A stretch of DNA of 5,490 nt, from the NCBI GenBank assembly GCA_001509335.1, contig LGGY01000042.1:1-5490 (forward strand), read 5' to 3'. Under the pieces are notes generated by a model, which ran no database searches, was not told where the DNA came from, and saw nothing but the letters and a program-made list of their open reading frames with translations. This stretch comes from Fidelibacterota bacterium 46_43 (GTDB lineage: Bacteria; Fidelibacterota; Fidelibacteria; Fidelibacterales; Fidelibacteraceae). Position numbers and translations under genes: made by a program. Below are positions 1 through 5,205 of this stretch, piece after piece. The number at the start of each line of letters is the position of its first letter. Position 1 is the stretch's first letter.

Positions 1-135
1 GGACCCACAACACCGGAAAACTCACCTGACTGAAAGGTTAGTTAGGTTGATATCCTTCAGGGCTTTGAATCCTCCGGTACCTGTAGGATACACCTTGGTC
101 AGATGATTAATAATTATAAGTTCGGTTTCTTTCAT
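1..135 (-). pseudogene. ABC transporter ATP-binding protein, MacB/LolD type, N-terminal fragment, frameshifted and cut by window edge
   Basis: The start ATG is at 135-133, with an AAGGA-type ribosome site 8-12 bases upstream. The first 30 codons read MKETELIIINHLTKVYPTGT, then GGFKALKDIN, the usual opening of a MacB/LolD/FtsE-class ATPase (L-T-K-x-Y, then A-L-x-x-I-x-L). The opened frame then reads into TGA at 24-22. In the +1 frame from about base 36 down to 1, the expected continuation appears: LTFQSGEFSGVVG, leading toward the Walker A P-loop just beyond the edge. Removing one copy of a tandem TTAG (38-45) joins the two parts without a gap. Such ATPases power export or extraction of lipoproteins or hydrophobic compounds with an FtsX-like permease, and would act at the inner membrane. 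The gene follows the TetR and beta-barrel genes on the same strand. It could be a real pseudogene, a phase-variable state or a sequencing/assembly error. Family assignment is firm; the state of the gene is less so. Confidence 0.75.
38..45. repeat. 4-bp tandem duplication (TTAG x2) at the frameshift point
   Basis: The plus strand reads TTAGTTAG here. In the ABC ATPase sense this is CTAACTAA inside the codons for I-N-L-T. Deleting one 4-bp unit restores an uninterrupted ATPase frame, so a recent slippage duplication is the simplest explanation of the frame break. Confidence 0.6.
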
Positions 136-151
136 GTGTATTCTTCCTTTT

Positions 152-193
152 ACGTTGAAACGTTAAGAGGTTCAGACGTTGAGTGGTTAAGAG
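152..193 (-). repeat. Degenerate 8-bp tandem repeat array between the barrel gene and the ABC ATPase gene
   Basis: On the plus strand five 8-mers follow each other: ACGTTGAA, ACGTTAAG, AGGTTCAG, ACGTTGAG, TGGTTAAG (152-191). The pattern is roughly WSGTTNAR. The array also contains two 18-bp copies with period 24, at 152-169 and 176-193, identical at 15 of 18 positions. Read in the direction of transcription the unit is YTCAACGT-like. The array ends about 5 bases before the ribosome site of the ABC ATPase. A similar array with the same unit precedes the sigma factor gene (3664-3703). Function is unknown. Confidence 0.6.
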
Positions 194-202
194 ATTTACG
201 GG

Positions 203-1339
203 TTATTTGGAGACAGTCCAACTGAGCATTCCTTTTATGTGTGTATCATAGGGAACGTGAAATGTCCCCACATTTTGGTTTTGCAAATTGTCCTGCGTGA
301 ACATCTGTAAATATTGTATATAGTACGTAAAATTACCGGCTGTGTATTGCCAGGATGCTGCTGCTGATATAAGGTTGTTGTCCGGCAACCACATAAAGAT
401 TCCGGAAACCGAACTGAAAAAAGAGAGAGGATAATTCATCATGAGACCCCACATGTCCGTGGACAGAATATTTATTAAATCATCATCAAACGTATTTGTA
501 AACCCGTATTCGCCAAGGATATAGAGTCCGCTCCCAAGGGAAAAGGTGTAATCCAGGCCAATAACATTGGTGTGAGTCCACGGAAGTGTCGGGTGATTCA
601 TTGTATGATAAATAACCGATTCAAACCACACACCGGCACCAATATCCCACTGGCCGTCAAATCCCAGACGGAATTCCCGCGAATCACCAGAGTACTGTTC
701 GGGAATATAGACAGCAGGAACCACATCCGGTGTCAAATTAAGCTTGCGGGAATGAACGGATACTCCCCATTCACCCAGCGCCACGGGGAATTGCATGCGC
801 CCGCCGTATTCCAATGTTTTATCCTGCGTTGGATAAAATTCTCGCCCTTTCAACGCCGTATTCCCATAGAGTGTCCATCCCCATACATTAAGATTATTTG
901 AAAAAAATACCCGACCCCGGAGTCCCCATACACCCGATGTAAGCCTTAAAAGATCGGTAGGATTCAGCTCATCAAACCACATCAGTGCCCGAAAAAGCTG
1001 GGCCGGCCCAAAGGTGATTTTTTGCATACCACCCCGCAGATCCCAGGTGTTACCGGCAATCCGCATCCAGGCCCGGTAAAGATCTGCATCGGAATATTCT
1101 TTATCGTAACTATCCCATGAACCGGAAAAACGACTGCTGACGAGAAAATCAACGTTAATGAAGCCGGGGTGAGAGATGTGTATTTCAGGAATCCAAAGTA
1201 ATCCCCCGTTAATCTCAGTTCTGCCCTTATCCCGCCAAAGAGAACTCATTCCAATCATTTCGGATCGGAATGATGCCCCGGCGAACAGACTTGTTCCCAG
1301 AAACAACACCCCCCCTAAAACATGAATGAGACATTTCAT
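203..1339 (-). CDS. Exported beta-barrel-like outer membrane protein, family not recognised
   Basis: The product is 378 residues long. It has a clear signal peptide: Lys2, a hydrophobic stretch to about residue 19, and an A-G-A cleavage site near residue 22. The mature part is rich in aromatic residues and Gly, with many short alternating stretches such as GWTLYGNTAL, YILGEYGFTN and GNFTYYIQYL, as expected for antiparallel transmembrane beta strands. I infer an outer membrane barrel of the porin/OMP type; I cannot name the family. There is no C-terminal aromatic residue (the end is TVSK), so it departs from the classical proteobacterial OMP ending. The start overlaps the TetR stop (ATGA) and is preceded by GGGAGG inside the tetR 3' end, indicating translational coupling. 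With a TetR repressor before it and an ABC ATPase after it, it may be the outer-membrane part or a client of an export system. Confidence 0.7.
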   Translation of the reverse strand: MKCLIHVLGGVLFLGTSLFAGASFRSEMIGMSSLWRDKGRTEINGGLLWIPEIHISHPGFINVDFLVSSRFSGSWDSYDKEYSDADLYRAWMRIAGNTWDLRGGMQKITFGPAQLFRALMWFDELNPTDLLRLTSGVWGLRGRVFFSNNLNVWGWTLYGNTALKGREFYPTQDKTLEYGGRMQFPVALGEWGVSVHSRKLNLTPDVVPAVYIPEQYSGDSREFRLGFDGQWDIGAGVWFESVIYHTMNHPTLPWTHTNVIGLDYTFSLGSGLYILGEYGFTNTFDDDLINILSTDMWGLMMNYPLSFFSSVSGIFMWLPDNNLISAAASWQYTAGNFTYYIQYLQMFTQDNLQNQNVGTFHVPYDTHIKGMLSWTVSK

Positions 1340-1911
1340 GCCTTATCCTCCCGTTCCGTCAGGCCATAGAAAAGAAAATCCAGATATTCCCGTATGTAAT
1401 CCTCATACGATTCAAAATATTGCTCCAGGTTTTCTGAAAAAAAACTATTGGATAGAATCTGAAAAATATGAAGAAGAAAACCCATATTTAAATTCTTCCT
1501 GAACACCCCTTCTTCCTGACCGTCCCGGATAAAATCTTTAAAGAGTAAAAGAGATTCGGAGGATTTTTGCTTTATAAACTTCTCCAGGGAGGGATCATAA
1601 TCTTTTATATCTAAAAGCATGGGGGGTGTCTGTTGATCCAGCATCTTTATTTTCCATTCCAAAAGATCGGCAACCCGTTGGCGGTGGGGTTTAGAACTTC
1701 TAAGGACGGATTTGCCTTCATCTATTGCATCATCATACAATTTTTTTATTATCTGCAGAACTAAATCCTTTTTATTCCGGAAATGTTTGTAAAAGGTCAT
1801 CTTGCTTACATCAGCCGTCCGGCAGATTTCTTCCACAGTAACACTTTTAAGCCCCTTTTCCTGAAAGAGTTTAAGAGCTGTTTCTATAAGTTTTTTTTGT
1901 TTTGGTGTCAT
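1336..1911 (-). CDS. TetR/AcrR family transcriptional repressor
   Basis: The 191-residue product has the normal length for the family. Residues 1-50 form the TetR DNA-binding domain: a first helix (KLIETALKLFQEKG), then the helix-turn-helix at about 25-44 (TVEEICRTADVSKMTFYKHF) followed by R-N-K-K-D-L, the usual start of helix 4. The remaining roughly 140 residues are helical and variable, as expected for the ligand-binding and dimerisation domain, so the inducer cannot be deduced. It is the first gene of a leftward unit with the barrel gene (4-base overlap) and the ABC ATPase. An AGG ribosome site lies 5-7 bases before the start. The upstream region contains inverted TTACG/CGTAA half-sites around a promoter, pointing to autorepression. 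Confidence 0.92.
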   Translation of the reverse strand: MTPKQKKLIETALKLFQEKGLKSVTVEEICRTADVSKMTFYKHFRNKKDLVLQIIKKLYDDAIDEGKSVLRSSKPHRQRVADLLEWKIKMLDQQTPPMLLDIKDYDPSLEKFIKQKSSESLLLFKDFIRDGQEEGVFRKNLNMGFLLHIFQILSNSFFSENLEQYFESYEDYIREYLDFLFYGLTEREDKA

Positions 1912-1925
1912 TTTACCTGCAATGT

Positions 1926-1985
1926 TTACGTTTTATGCAATATCGTAAGGGTTACGAATAAATGCAAGTATTACTTAATTCGTAA
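1926..1985. promoter_or_regulatory. Candidate TetR operator region with four TTACG/CGTAA half-sites
   Basis: TTACG lies at 1926-1930 and 1952-1956; its complement CGTAA lies at 1944-1948 and 1981-1985. The central pair forms a perfect palindrome, TCGTAAGGGTTACGA (1943-1957). A second pair of 8-base arms (TTACGAAT at 1952-1959, ATTCGTAA at 1978-1985) and an outer GTTTACG/CGTAAAC pair (1924-1930, 1981-1987) use the same core. The site lies in the divergent control region of the TetR gene and the lipoprotein gene and overlaps the proposed tetR promoter. Binding by this TetR protein is inferred from position and symmetry. Confidence 0.6.
1939..1967 (-). promoter_or_regulatory. Candidate promoter of the tetR-barrel-ABC operon
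   Basis: On the minus strand TTGCAT (1967-1962) is followed after 17 bases by GATATT (1944-1939). These match the sigma-70 -35 and -10 boxes at three and four of six positions. The 15-bp central palindrome fills the spacer, so a bound repressor would block polymerase. The start codon is about 28 bases past the -10 box. Confidence 0.4.
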
Positions 1986-2076
1986 ACTTTCTTTTTTAAA
2001 AGACCGGACAACTTTTTGTCAAACAGCCTGTCTACTTGGACGGATGGTAAAAAAAACAAATAAAAAGGGACATGAG

Positions 2077-2379
2077 ATGAAAACATTCGCAGTACTGATA
2101 TCGGGAATTATTCTGATTGGATGCGCAGTCTCCACCTCACAGGTCTTTAATCCATGCTGGGAAAAAGAGCAAATTTCACAGTATGTGAACGGCTGCATTC
2201 ATACTCAGGATTATCACGGATTTGTTCAGGATTTTGGTGAACCCGATACGATTGAACGGGATAGTGACAAATTTGTCGCTGTCTGGATTAAGAACAACGG
2301 AGAATCCAAATATATGCTCCGTTTCATTTTCGATGAAGAAACTCTTCGGTCCAATACCTGGTCTTATGTAAAATTGTAA
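2077..2379 (+). CDS. Small lipoprotein, possibly BamE/SmpA-like
   Basis: The product is 100 residues long. The N-terminus is a lipoprotein signal: Lys2, a hydrophobic core, and the lipobox L13-I14-G15-C16, so Cys16 should be lipidated after cleavage. Asp is not at +2, so the mature protein could go to the outer membrane. The mature part holds F-G-E-P-D (53-57), then an A-V-W strand (68-70) and L-R-F-I-F-D (81-86). This order (G-x-P-D, aromatic strand, x-F-D) resembles the two-layer fold of BamE/SmpA/OmlA-like lipoproteins, but the match is by eye only. Two further Cys (27 and 40) could form a disulfide. ATG 2077 is chosen because it directly precedes the signal peptide, with AAGGGA at 2065-2070. 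The longer frame upstream overlaps tetR in antisense and is not supported. It is divergent from the TetR operon and is the only gene before the terminator at 2410. Confidence 0.8.
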   Translation: MKTFAVLISGIILIGCAVSTSQVFNPCWEKEQISQYVNGCIHTQDYHGFVQDFGEPDTIERDSDKFVAVWIKNNGESKYMLRFIFDEETLRSNTWSYVKL

Positions 2380-2409
2380 TTCCATACAAACCTCGCGTAC
2401 CCCCTCAAT

Positions 2410-2437
2410 GGCGGAGAGTTCTCCGCCTTCTTTTTTA
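2410..2437 (+). terminator. Rho-independent terminator after the lipoprotein gene
   Basis: A perfect 8-bp GC-rich stem, GGCGGAGA/TCTCCGCC (2410-2417 and 2420-2427), with a 2-base GT centre (so an opened stem or larger loop in practice), is followed by TTCTTTTTTA. It lies 30 bases after the lipoprotein stop. Confidence 0.85.
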
Positions 2438-2466
2438 TCTTAAAATATATCAATAATACTATTATC

Positions 2467-2495
2467 TTGTTTTGTTTAATGATTATTAATATTTT
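2467..2495 (+). promoter_or_regulatory. Candidate promoter of the Y1-transposase-like gene
   Basis: TTGTTT (2467-2472), a 17-base spacer and TATTTT (2490-2495) are a weak sigma-70-like pair in an AT-rich stretch. The expected transcription start would fall at or very near the ATG at 2501, which has no Shine-Dalgarno sequence upstream. That would make the message leaderless. AT-rich sequence gives such matches easily. Confidence 0.25.
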
Positions 2496-2500
2496 ACACC

Positions 2501-2950
2501 ATGGCACCTGGCAATGCACAAATTCTCATCCATGTGATTTTACCTGTTTTAAGGGGGCATTCGATTCAGGCCAGAGAAAGGGACTTGAAGCGGATCATAA
2601 GGGAACACCTTGAGACCCACGGTCAACAACATATATATACTTCTGTTCAAAGCGATCACATCCATCTTCTGTTTTTCATGAATCCTCATGTATCCTTATC
2701 TCTTTTTTTTAAAGTGTTTTTCAGGGATACGGCACGGGAATTTAACCGACAGGAAAAACCGGATCATATTATCTGGAATCCAGAATACTTTGCCGTTAGT
2801 TGTGATTTGAATGAACTGGATAATTTGGTCAGAATGCTGGCAACCCAGACGCAATACCATGAATTTCAAAGCTATGATGATGAACTGAAACACTTGCTGG
2901 AGCGCATGCTGGAGACATCCGTCGTTGCGGAAAATCTGGAAACAAAGTAA
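2501..2950 (+). CDS. IS200-type Y1 (HUH) transposase-like protein lacking the catalytic tyrosine
   Basis: The 149 residues match the usual length and layout of the Y1_Tnp/IS200-like (REP-associated tyrosine transposase related) family. There is an N-terminal strand around residues 8-14 (ILIHVIL), then the HUH metal-binding motif in S-D-H53-I-H55-L-L, then I-W-N-P-E-Y-F-A-V-S (91-100, compare W-Q-x-G-Y-x-x-F-S-V-S in relatives), then the last helix. Relatives carry Y-I-x-x-Q-x-x-H-H there, the Tyr being the nucleophile that attacks DNA. Here the aligned stretch is M112-L-A-T-Q116-T-Q-Y-H, so the Tyr is Met while the Gln and the following S-[FY]-x-x-E-L pattern (124-129) stay. I infer that strand cleavage is lost while DNA binding may persist. 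The start is fixed by an in-frame stop 19 bases upstream; there is no ribosome site. It is a single gene between two terminator hairpins, with no accessory tnpB. Confidence 0.8.
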   Translation: MAPGNAQILIHVILPVLRGHSIQARERDLKRIIREHLETHGQQHIYTSVQSDHIHLLFFMNPHVSLSLFFKVFFRDTAREFNRQEKPDHIIWNPEYFAVSCDLNELDNLVRMLATQTQYHEFQSYDDELKHLLERMLETSVVAENLETK

Positions 2951-2978
2951 AAAAGGGCGTTTTATACGCCCTTTTATC
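2951..2978. terminator. Bidirectional terminator between convergent genes
   Basis: AAAAGGGCGT (2951-2960) and ACGCCCTTTT (2966-2975) form a perfect 10-bp stem with a 5-base loop. The A-run before it and T-run after it make it work in both directions, ending the transposase-like gene (stop at 2948-2950) and the heat-shock gene coming from the right (stop at 3005). Confidence 0.85.
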
Positions 2979-3004
2979 TATGTTAATTACTCTGTGGATT
3001 CCCA

Positions 3005-3430
3005 TCAGCTGATCTGAATCTTTTTGGGTTTTGCAACTTCACTCTTGGGAATCTTGACCACAAGAACACCGTTATCCCATTTGGCTTCAATCTTCTCAGA
3101 ATTGATCTGTGCCGGGAGCCTGAAACTCCGGGAGAAATGACCAGACATAATCTCAGAAATCAGGCAATTGGAATCCTTCGTTTGGACCCGTTCTTTCTTT
3201 TCACCGGAAATGGTTAAGATATCATTCTCCACTGAGATATCAATGTCCTTTTTGTTCATACCCGGCAGTTCAGCATGAATGATATAATCGTTTTTTGTTT
3301 CTTCCAGGTCCACGCTGGGACTCCAGTTCACATTGGACATGCTGTTGAAACTATCCAGAAAGGATTCAAAGAAATCATCCACCAGGTTACGGCGCTCTCT
3401 TAACATCGGATATCGTCTCATCAATGTCAT
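3005..3430 (-). CDS. Small heat-shock protein, Hsp20/alpha-crystallin family
   Basis: The 141-residue product is a cytoplasmic ATP-independent holdase chaperone by family. An N-terminal arm (1-37) with F-F-E-S-F-L-D-S-F is followed by the alpha-crystallin domain, about 38-129. Visible hallmarks are W36-S-P-S-V-D-L, A53-E-L-P-G-M, the strand I71-L-T-I-S-G-E, F99-S-R-S-F-R-L-P, and the A-x-x-x-N-G-V-L signature at 117-123. The C-terminal tail ends with K-K-I138-Q-I140-S, the I-x-I motif used in oligomer assembly. The first ATG is chosen because AAAGGAGG sits 5 bases before it; a second Met at codon 4 is too far from that site. It is monocistronic, with its own promoter and terminator. The 5' leader is almost pure purine, so it should be unstructured and strongly translated. 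Confidence 0.96.
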   Translation of the reverse strand: MTLMRRYPMLRERRNLVDDFFESFLDSFNSMSNVNWSPSVDLEETKNDYIIHAELPGMNKKDIDISVENDILTISGEKKERVQTKDSNCLISEIMSGHFSRSFRLPAQINSEKIEAKWDNGVLVVKIPKSEVAKPKKIQIS

Positions 3431-3470
3431 GGCTACCTCCTTTTATTTTCTTTTTTTCTTTTTTCTTTTC

Positions 3471-3499
3471 ACTATATATAGGCGCACAGACTGTGCCAA
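3471..3499 (-). promoter_or_regulatory. Promoter of the small heat-shock gene
   Basis: On the minus strand TTGGCA (3499-3494), exactly 17 bases, then TATAGT (3476-3471): five of six matches to each sigma-70 box. The predicted start near 3464 leaves a leader of about 34 bases made almost only of A and G up to the AAAGGAGG ribosome site. This is not a CIRCE-type or evident sigma-32-type promoter. Confidence 0.6.
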
Positions 3500-3510
3500 A
3501 GAGTAATATC

Positions 3511-3566
3511 TGCCATATTGGCAATAATATTGTCAAACATGCAAACATTGCGTCATATTGGCATGT
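3511..3566. promoter_or_regulatory. Palindromes and 10-bp direct repeat in the hsp20/sigma-factor control region
   Basis: TGCCATATTGGCA (3511-3523) is a 5-3-5 palindrome, immediately followed by CAATAATATTG (3522-3532), a 5-1-5 palindrome. CATATTGGCA occurs at 3514-3523 and again at 3554-3563, exactly 40 bp apart (about four helical turns). ACATGC/GCATGT arms lie at 3537-3542 and 3561-3566. The sites lie just upstream of the hsp20 -35 box and before the sigma factor gene, so a regulator binding here could affect either. The regulator is unknown. Confidence 0.45.
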
Positions 3567-3615
3567 ATCGGTTATTCAAGTCCTGTGATAAACAATTTAA
3601 TGAAAGACAGAATAC

Positions 3616-3644
3616 TTGAAAAAGAATCCATATAACCTCATATT
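3616..3644 (+). promoter_or_regulatory. Candidate promoter of the ECF sigma/anti-sigma operon
   Basis: TTGAAA (3616-3621), 17 bases, CATATT (3639-3644) match the sigma-70 boxes at five and four of six positions. A start near 3651 would place the 8-bp repeat array in the leader. If correct, translation cannot begin at the TTG at 3616. An autoregulatory ECF-type promoter was not recognisable. Confidence 0.3.
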
Positions 3645-3663
3645 CACACGTCAAAAGAAAGGT

Positions 3664-3703
3664 GACAACGTTTCAACCCGTCAAGCTGTCAACAGATCAG
3701 AGA
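3664..3703 (+). repeat. Second degenerate 8-bp tandem repeat array, upstream of the sigma factor gene
   Basis: Successive 8-mers are GACAACGT, TTCAACCC, GTCAAGCT, GTCAACAG and the decayed ATCAGAGA. The consensus, about KTCAACSY, is the same unit as the array at 152-193 read in its gene's sense (CTCAACGT, TTCAACGT). Both arrays lie in the sense orientation directly before a start codon (here 5 bases before ATG 3709). The 8-base period is not a multiple of three, which argues against it being coding. Confidence 0.55.
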
Positions 3704-3708
3704 GTAAA

Positions 3709-4269
3709 ATGAACGAGACAGAGATCATACGCAGAGCCCAGGATGGAGATATGGCAGCCTTTGAGCAACTTGTTCAGACATACGAAAAGCGGGTCCTGAT
3801 TACTGCGGCACAAATCTGCCGCAATCAGCAGGATGCAGAGGACGTCACACAGGACGTTTTTTTGTCAGTTTACCGAAATATCAGGACATTTCGATTTGAA
3901 GCCAGTTTCTATTCATGGATTTATCGTATCACGATGAACACAGCCTTCAATCACACCCGCCAAAGGAAGTATCATGAATTTCTGACCAATGACGAGGATG
4001 AGGACCGTTATATTGATGTTTCAGAGGAAGATTCCACTGATTTCAGTGAACAGACAGACTTTCAAGCCGTCTTCGAAGGGGCTTTAAAGAAGCTTTCTGA
4101 AAAACAGCGGACTGTATTCATTATGCGCTATTTACAGCACCTGAAAATCAAAGAAATTTCCACAATTCTGGCTGTAGGCGAAGGAACGGTTAAAAAATAT
4201 TTGTTCCGTGCCCAGGAAAAACTGCAGAATCAATTGAAACCTTTTAAAAATCAATTGTTAGAGGATTAG
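3709..4269 (+). CDS. RNA polymerase ECF-type sigma factor
   Basis: Read from ATG 3709, the product is 186 residues. Region 2 covers about 5-85, with the core-binding D-A-E-D-V-T-Q-D-V-F (42-51) and the promoter-melting segment F61-R-F-E-A-S-F-Y-S-W-I-Y-R-I (61-74). A short acidic linker (94-112) follows, rich in Asp and Glu. Region 4 spans about 123-175: L-S-E-K-Q-R-T-V-F-I-M-R-Y and the helix-turn-helix I-K-E-I-S-T-I-L-A-V-G-E-G-T-V-K-K-Y. Region 3 is absent, as in ECF factors. I prefer ATG 3709 over the in-frame TTG at 3616 because the 31 extra residues are not sigma-like and are encoded by the repeat array. The ribosome site is weak (GAGAG). The anti-sigma gene follows 2 bases after the stop, so the pair is co-expressed. 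The factor would be held by that anti-sigma protein until an envelope signal releases it. Confidence 0.93.
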   Translation: MNETEIIRRAQDGDMAAFEQLVQTYEKRVLITAAQICRNQQDAEDVTQDVFLSVYRNIRTFRFEASFYSWIYRITMNTAFNHTRQRKYHEFLTNDEDEDRYIDVSEEDSTDFSEQTDFQAVFEGALKKLSEKQRTVFIMRYLQHLKIKEISTILAVGEGTVKKYLFRAQEKLQNQLKPFKNQLLED

Positions 4270-4271
4270 CC

Positions 4272-5201
4272 ATGAAGTGCAGGCAATGTGAGGATATTCT
4301 TCTGAATTATGATTATGAAGAAATCCCCGAAAAAATAAAAAAAGAAATTGAAGCCCACCTAAGTCGGTGTATCCGATGTGCGGAAATCTGGGAGAATCAG
4401 CAAATCTTGTCAAAAGCCATCAAATCCCTGCCGGAAGTCTCCATCGATGAAGACCACATCCCGACATTACATGCCAACATCATGAATAGTATCCATCGTG
4501 AAATGTTCAGGGAATCAACCCAACACAGCCGCTTTCATGTTCCTGCCGGAACATTCCGCTATGTTGCCGTTGCTGTCGCAACCCTGGCCATAGGGATTGT
4601 CCTTGGAAATTTCATAGGAGGGCCGGGTAGCACCGGATCTGTTGACACACCCCTGGCATCCGCCAATTTCAACGAGTTGTTAAAAAATCAATCTCTTACA
4701 GATATCCGAATTGAACAGGTTGATCACACAACCGGAGAACTTGTCATCAGTGCAGCCAGGAAGGACAATCTGACATTAACCGGTAACATCAGCGATCCTG
4801 AAATACAAAAAGTTTTGGCATACGCACTGGTGAGTGATCAGAATCCCGGGACCCGTCTGCGGTCCGTGAAACTGATGGAGGGTGTTACAACCAGTGACGC
4901 CATTCAGCAGGCATTGATTTCATCTGTCCTCAATGATGAGAACCAGGGCGTTCGTCAGCGGGCGTTAAGAGCCCTGGCGCAATATCCCATCAACGACGAC
5001 TTACGAAACACATACCTTAATGTCATTTCCAATGATCCGAGTCCGGCCCTTCGCATCGAGGCAATCCAAATTCTCATGCAGGATGAAGATCCCGGAACAC
5101 GAACGGCAGTACTCAACGCCTCGGAAGAGGAAAAGAACGAAACCATTCAGGACATTGTTAAACGCTTTTACCAGGAGCCCGGGCAATCCCTGGAGAAATA
5201 A
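4272..5201 (+). CDS. Membrane anti-sigma factor with zinc-finger domain and C-terminal HEAT-like repeats
   Basis: The product is 309 residues. The N-terminus is a zf-HC2/ZAS-type anti-sigma domain: C3-x2-C6, then H29-x3-C33-x2-C36, the zinc-binding H-x3-C-x2-C pattern that clamps ECF sigma factors. One hydrophobic segment (about 95-117, YVAVAVATLAIGIVLGNFIG) spans the membrane, so the domain faces the cytoplasm and residues 118-309 face the periplasm. That outer part carries helical repeats at a 33-residue spacing: N191-P-G-T-R, N224-Q-G-V-R, S257-P-A-L-R, each followed by hydrophobic helix residues (S-V-K-L, A-L-R-A-L, A-I-Q-I-L), plus D273-P-G-T-R. This is the HEAT/PBS-lyase-like pattern and suggests a protein-binding sensor surface. 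The start follows a GAGG site in the sigma gene end. The role is regulation of the upstream sigma factor; the signal is unknown. Confidence 0.88.
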   Translation: MKCRQCEDILLNYDYEEIPEKIKKEIEAHLSRCIRCAEIWENQQILSKAIKSLPEVSIDEDHIPTLHANIMNSIHREMFRESTQHSRFHVPAGTFRYVAVAVATLAIGIVLGNFIGGPGSTGSVDTPLASANFNELLKNQSLTDIRIEQVDHTTGELVISAARKDNLTLTGNISDPEIQKVLAYALVSDQNPGTRLRSVKLMEGVTTSDAIQQALISSVLNDENQGVRQRALRALAQYPINDDLRNTYLNVISNDPSPALRIEAIQILMQDEDPGTRTAVLNASEEEKNETIQDIVKRFYQEPGQSLEK

Positions 5202-5205
5202 TATC

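Noticed and set aside
152..193. CRISPR-like array
   Set aside because: Units are 8 bp with no unique spacers and no cas genes nearby.
572..901. Plus-strand open frame inside the barrel gene
   Set aside because: Antisense to a well-supported exported protein, with no recognisable domain or ribosome site.
1783..2076. N-terminal extension of the lipoprotein reading frame
   Set aside because: It lies antisense to the tetR helix-turn-helix codons, and the true signal peptide begins at ATG 2077.
2410..2975. Hairpins on both sides of the transposase-like gene as REP or IS200-type subterminal ends
   Set aside because: The two stems differ in sequence and both carry T-runs at the ends of neighbouring genes, so terminators explain them. 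No tetranucleotide guide or target motif was evident.
3431..3464. RNA thermometer in the hsp20 leader
   Set aside because: The leader is almost only A and G and cannot pair with the purine-rich ribosome site.
3616..3708. TTG start giving a sigma factor 31 residues longer
   Set aside because: The extension has no sigma similarity, covers the 8-bp array and a promoter-like sequence, and ATG 3709 sits at the normal ECF N-terminus.
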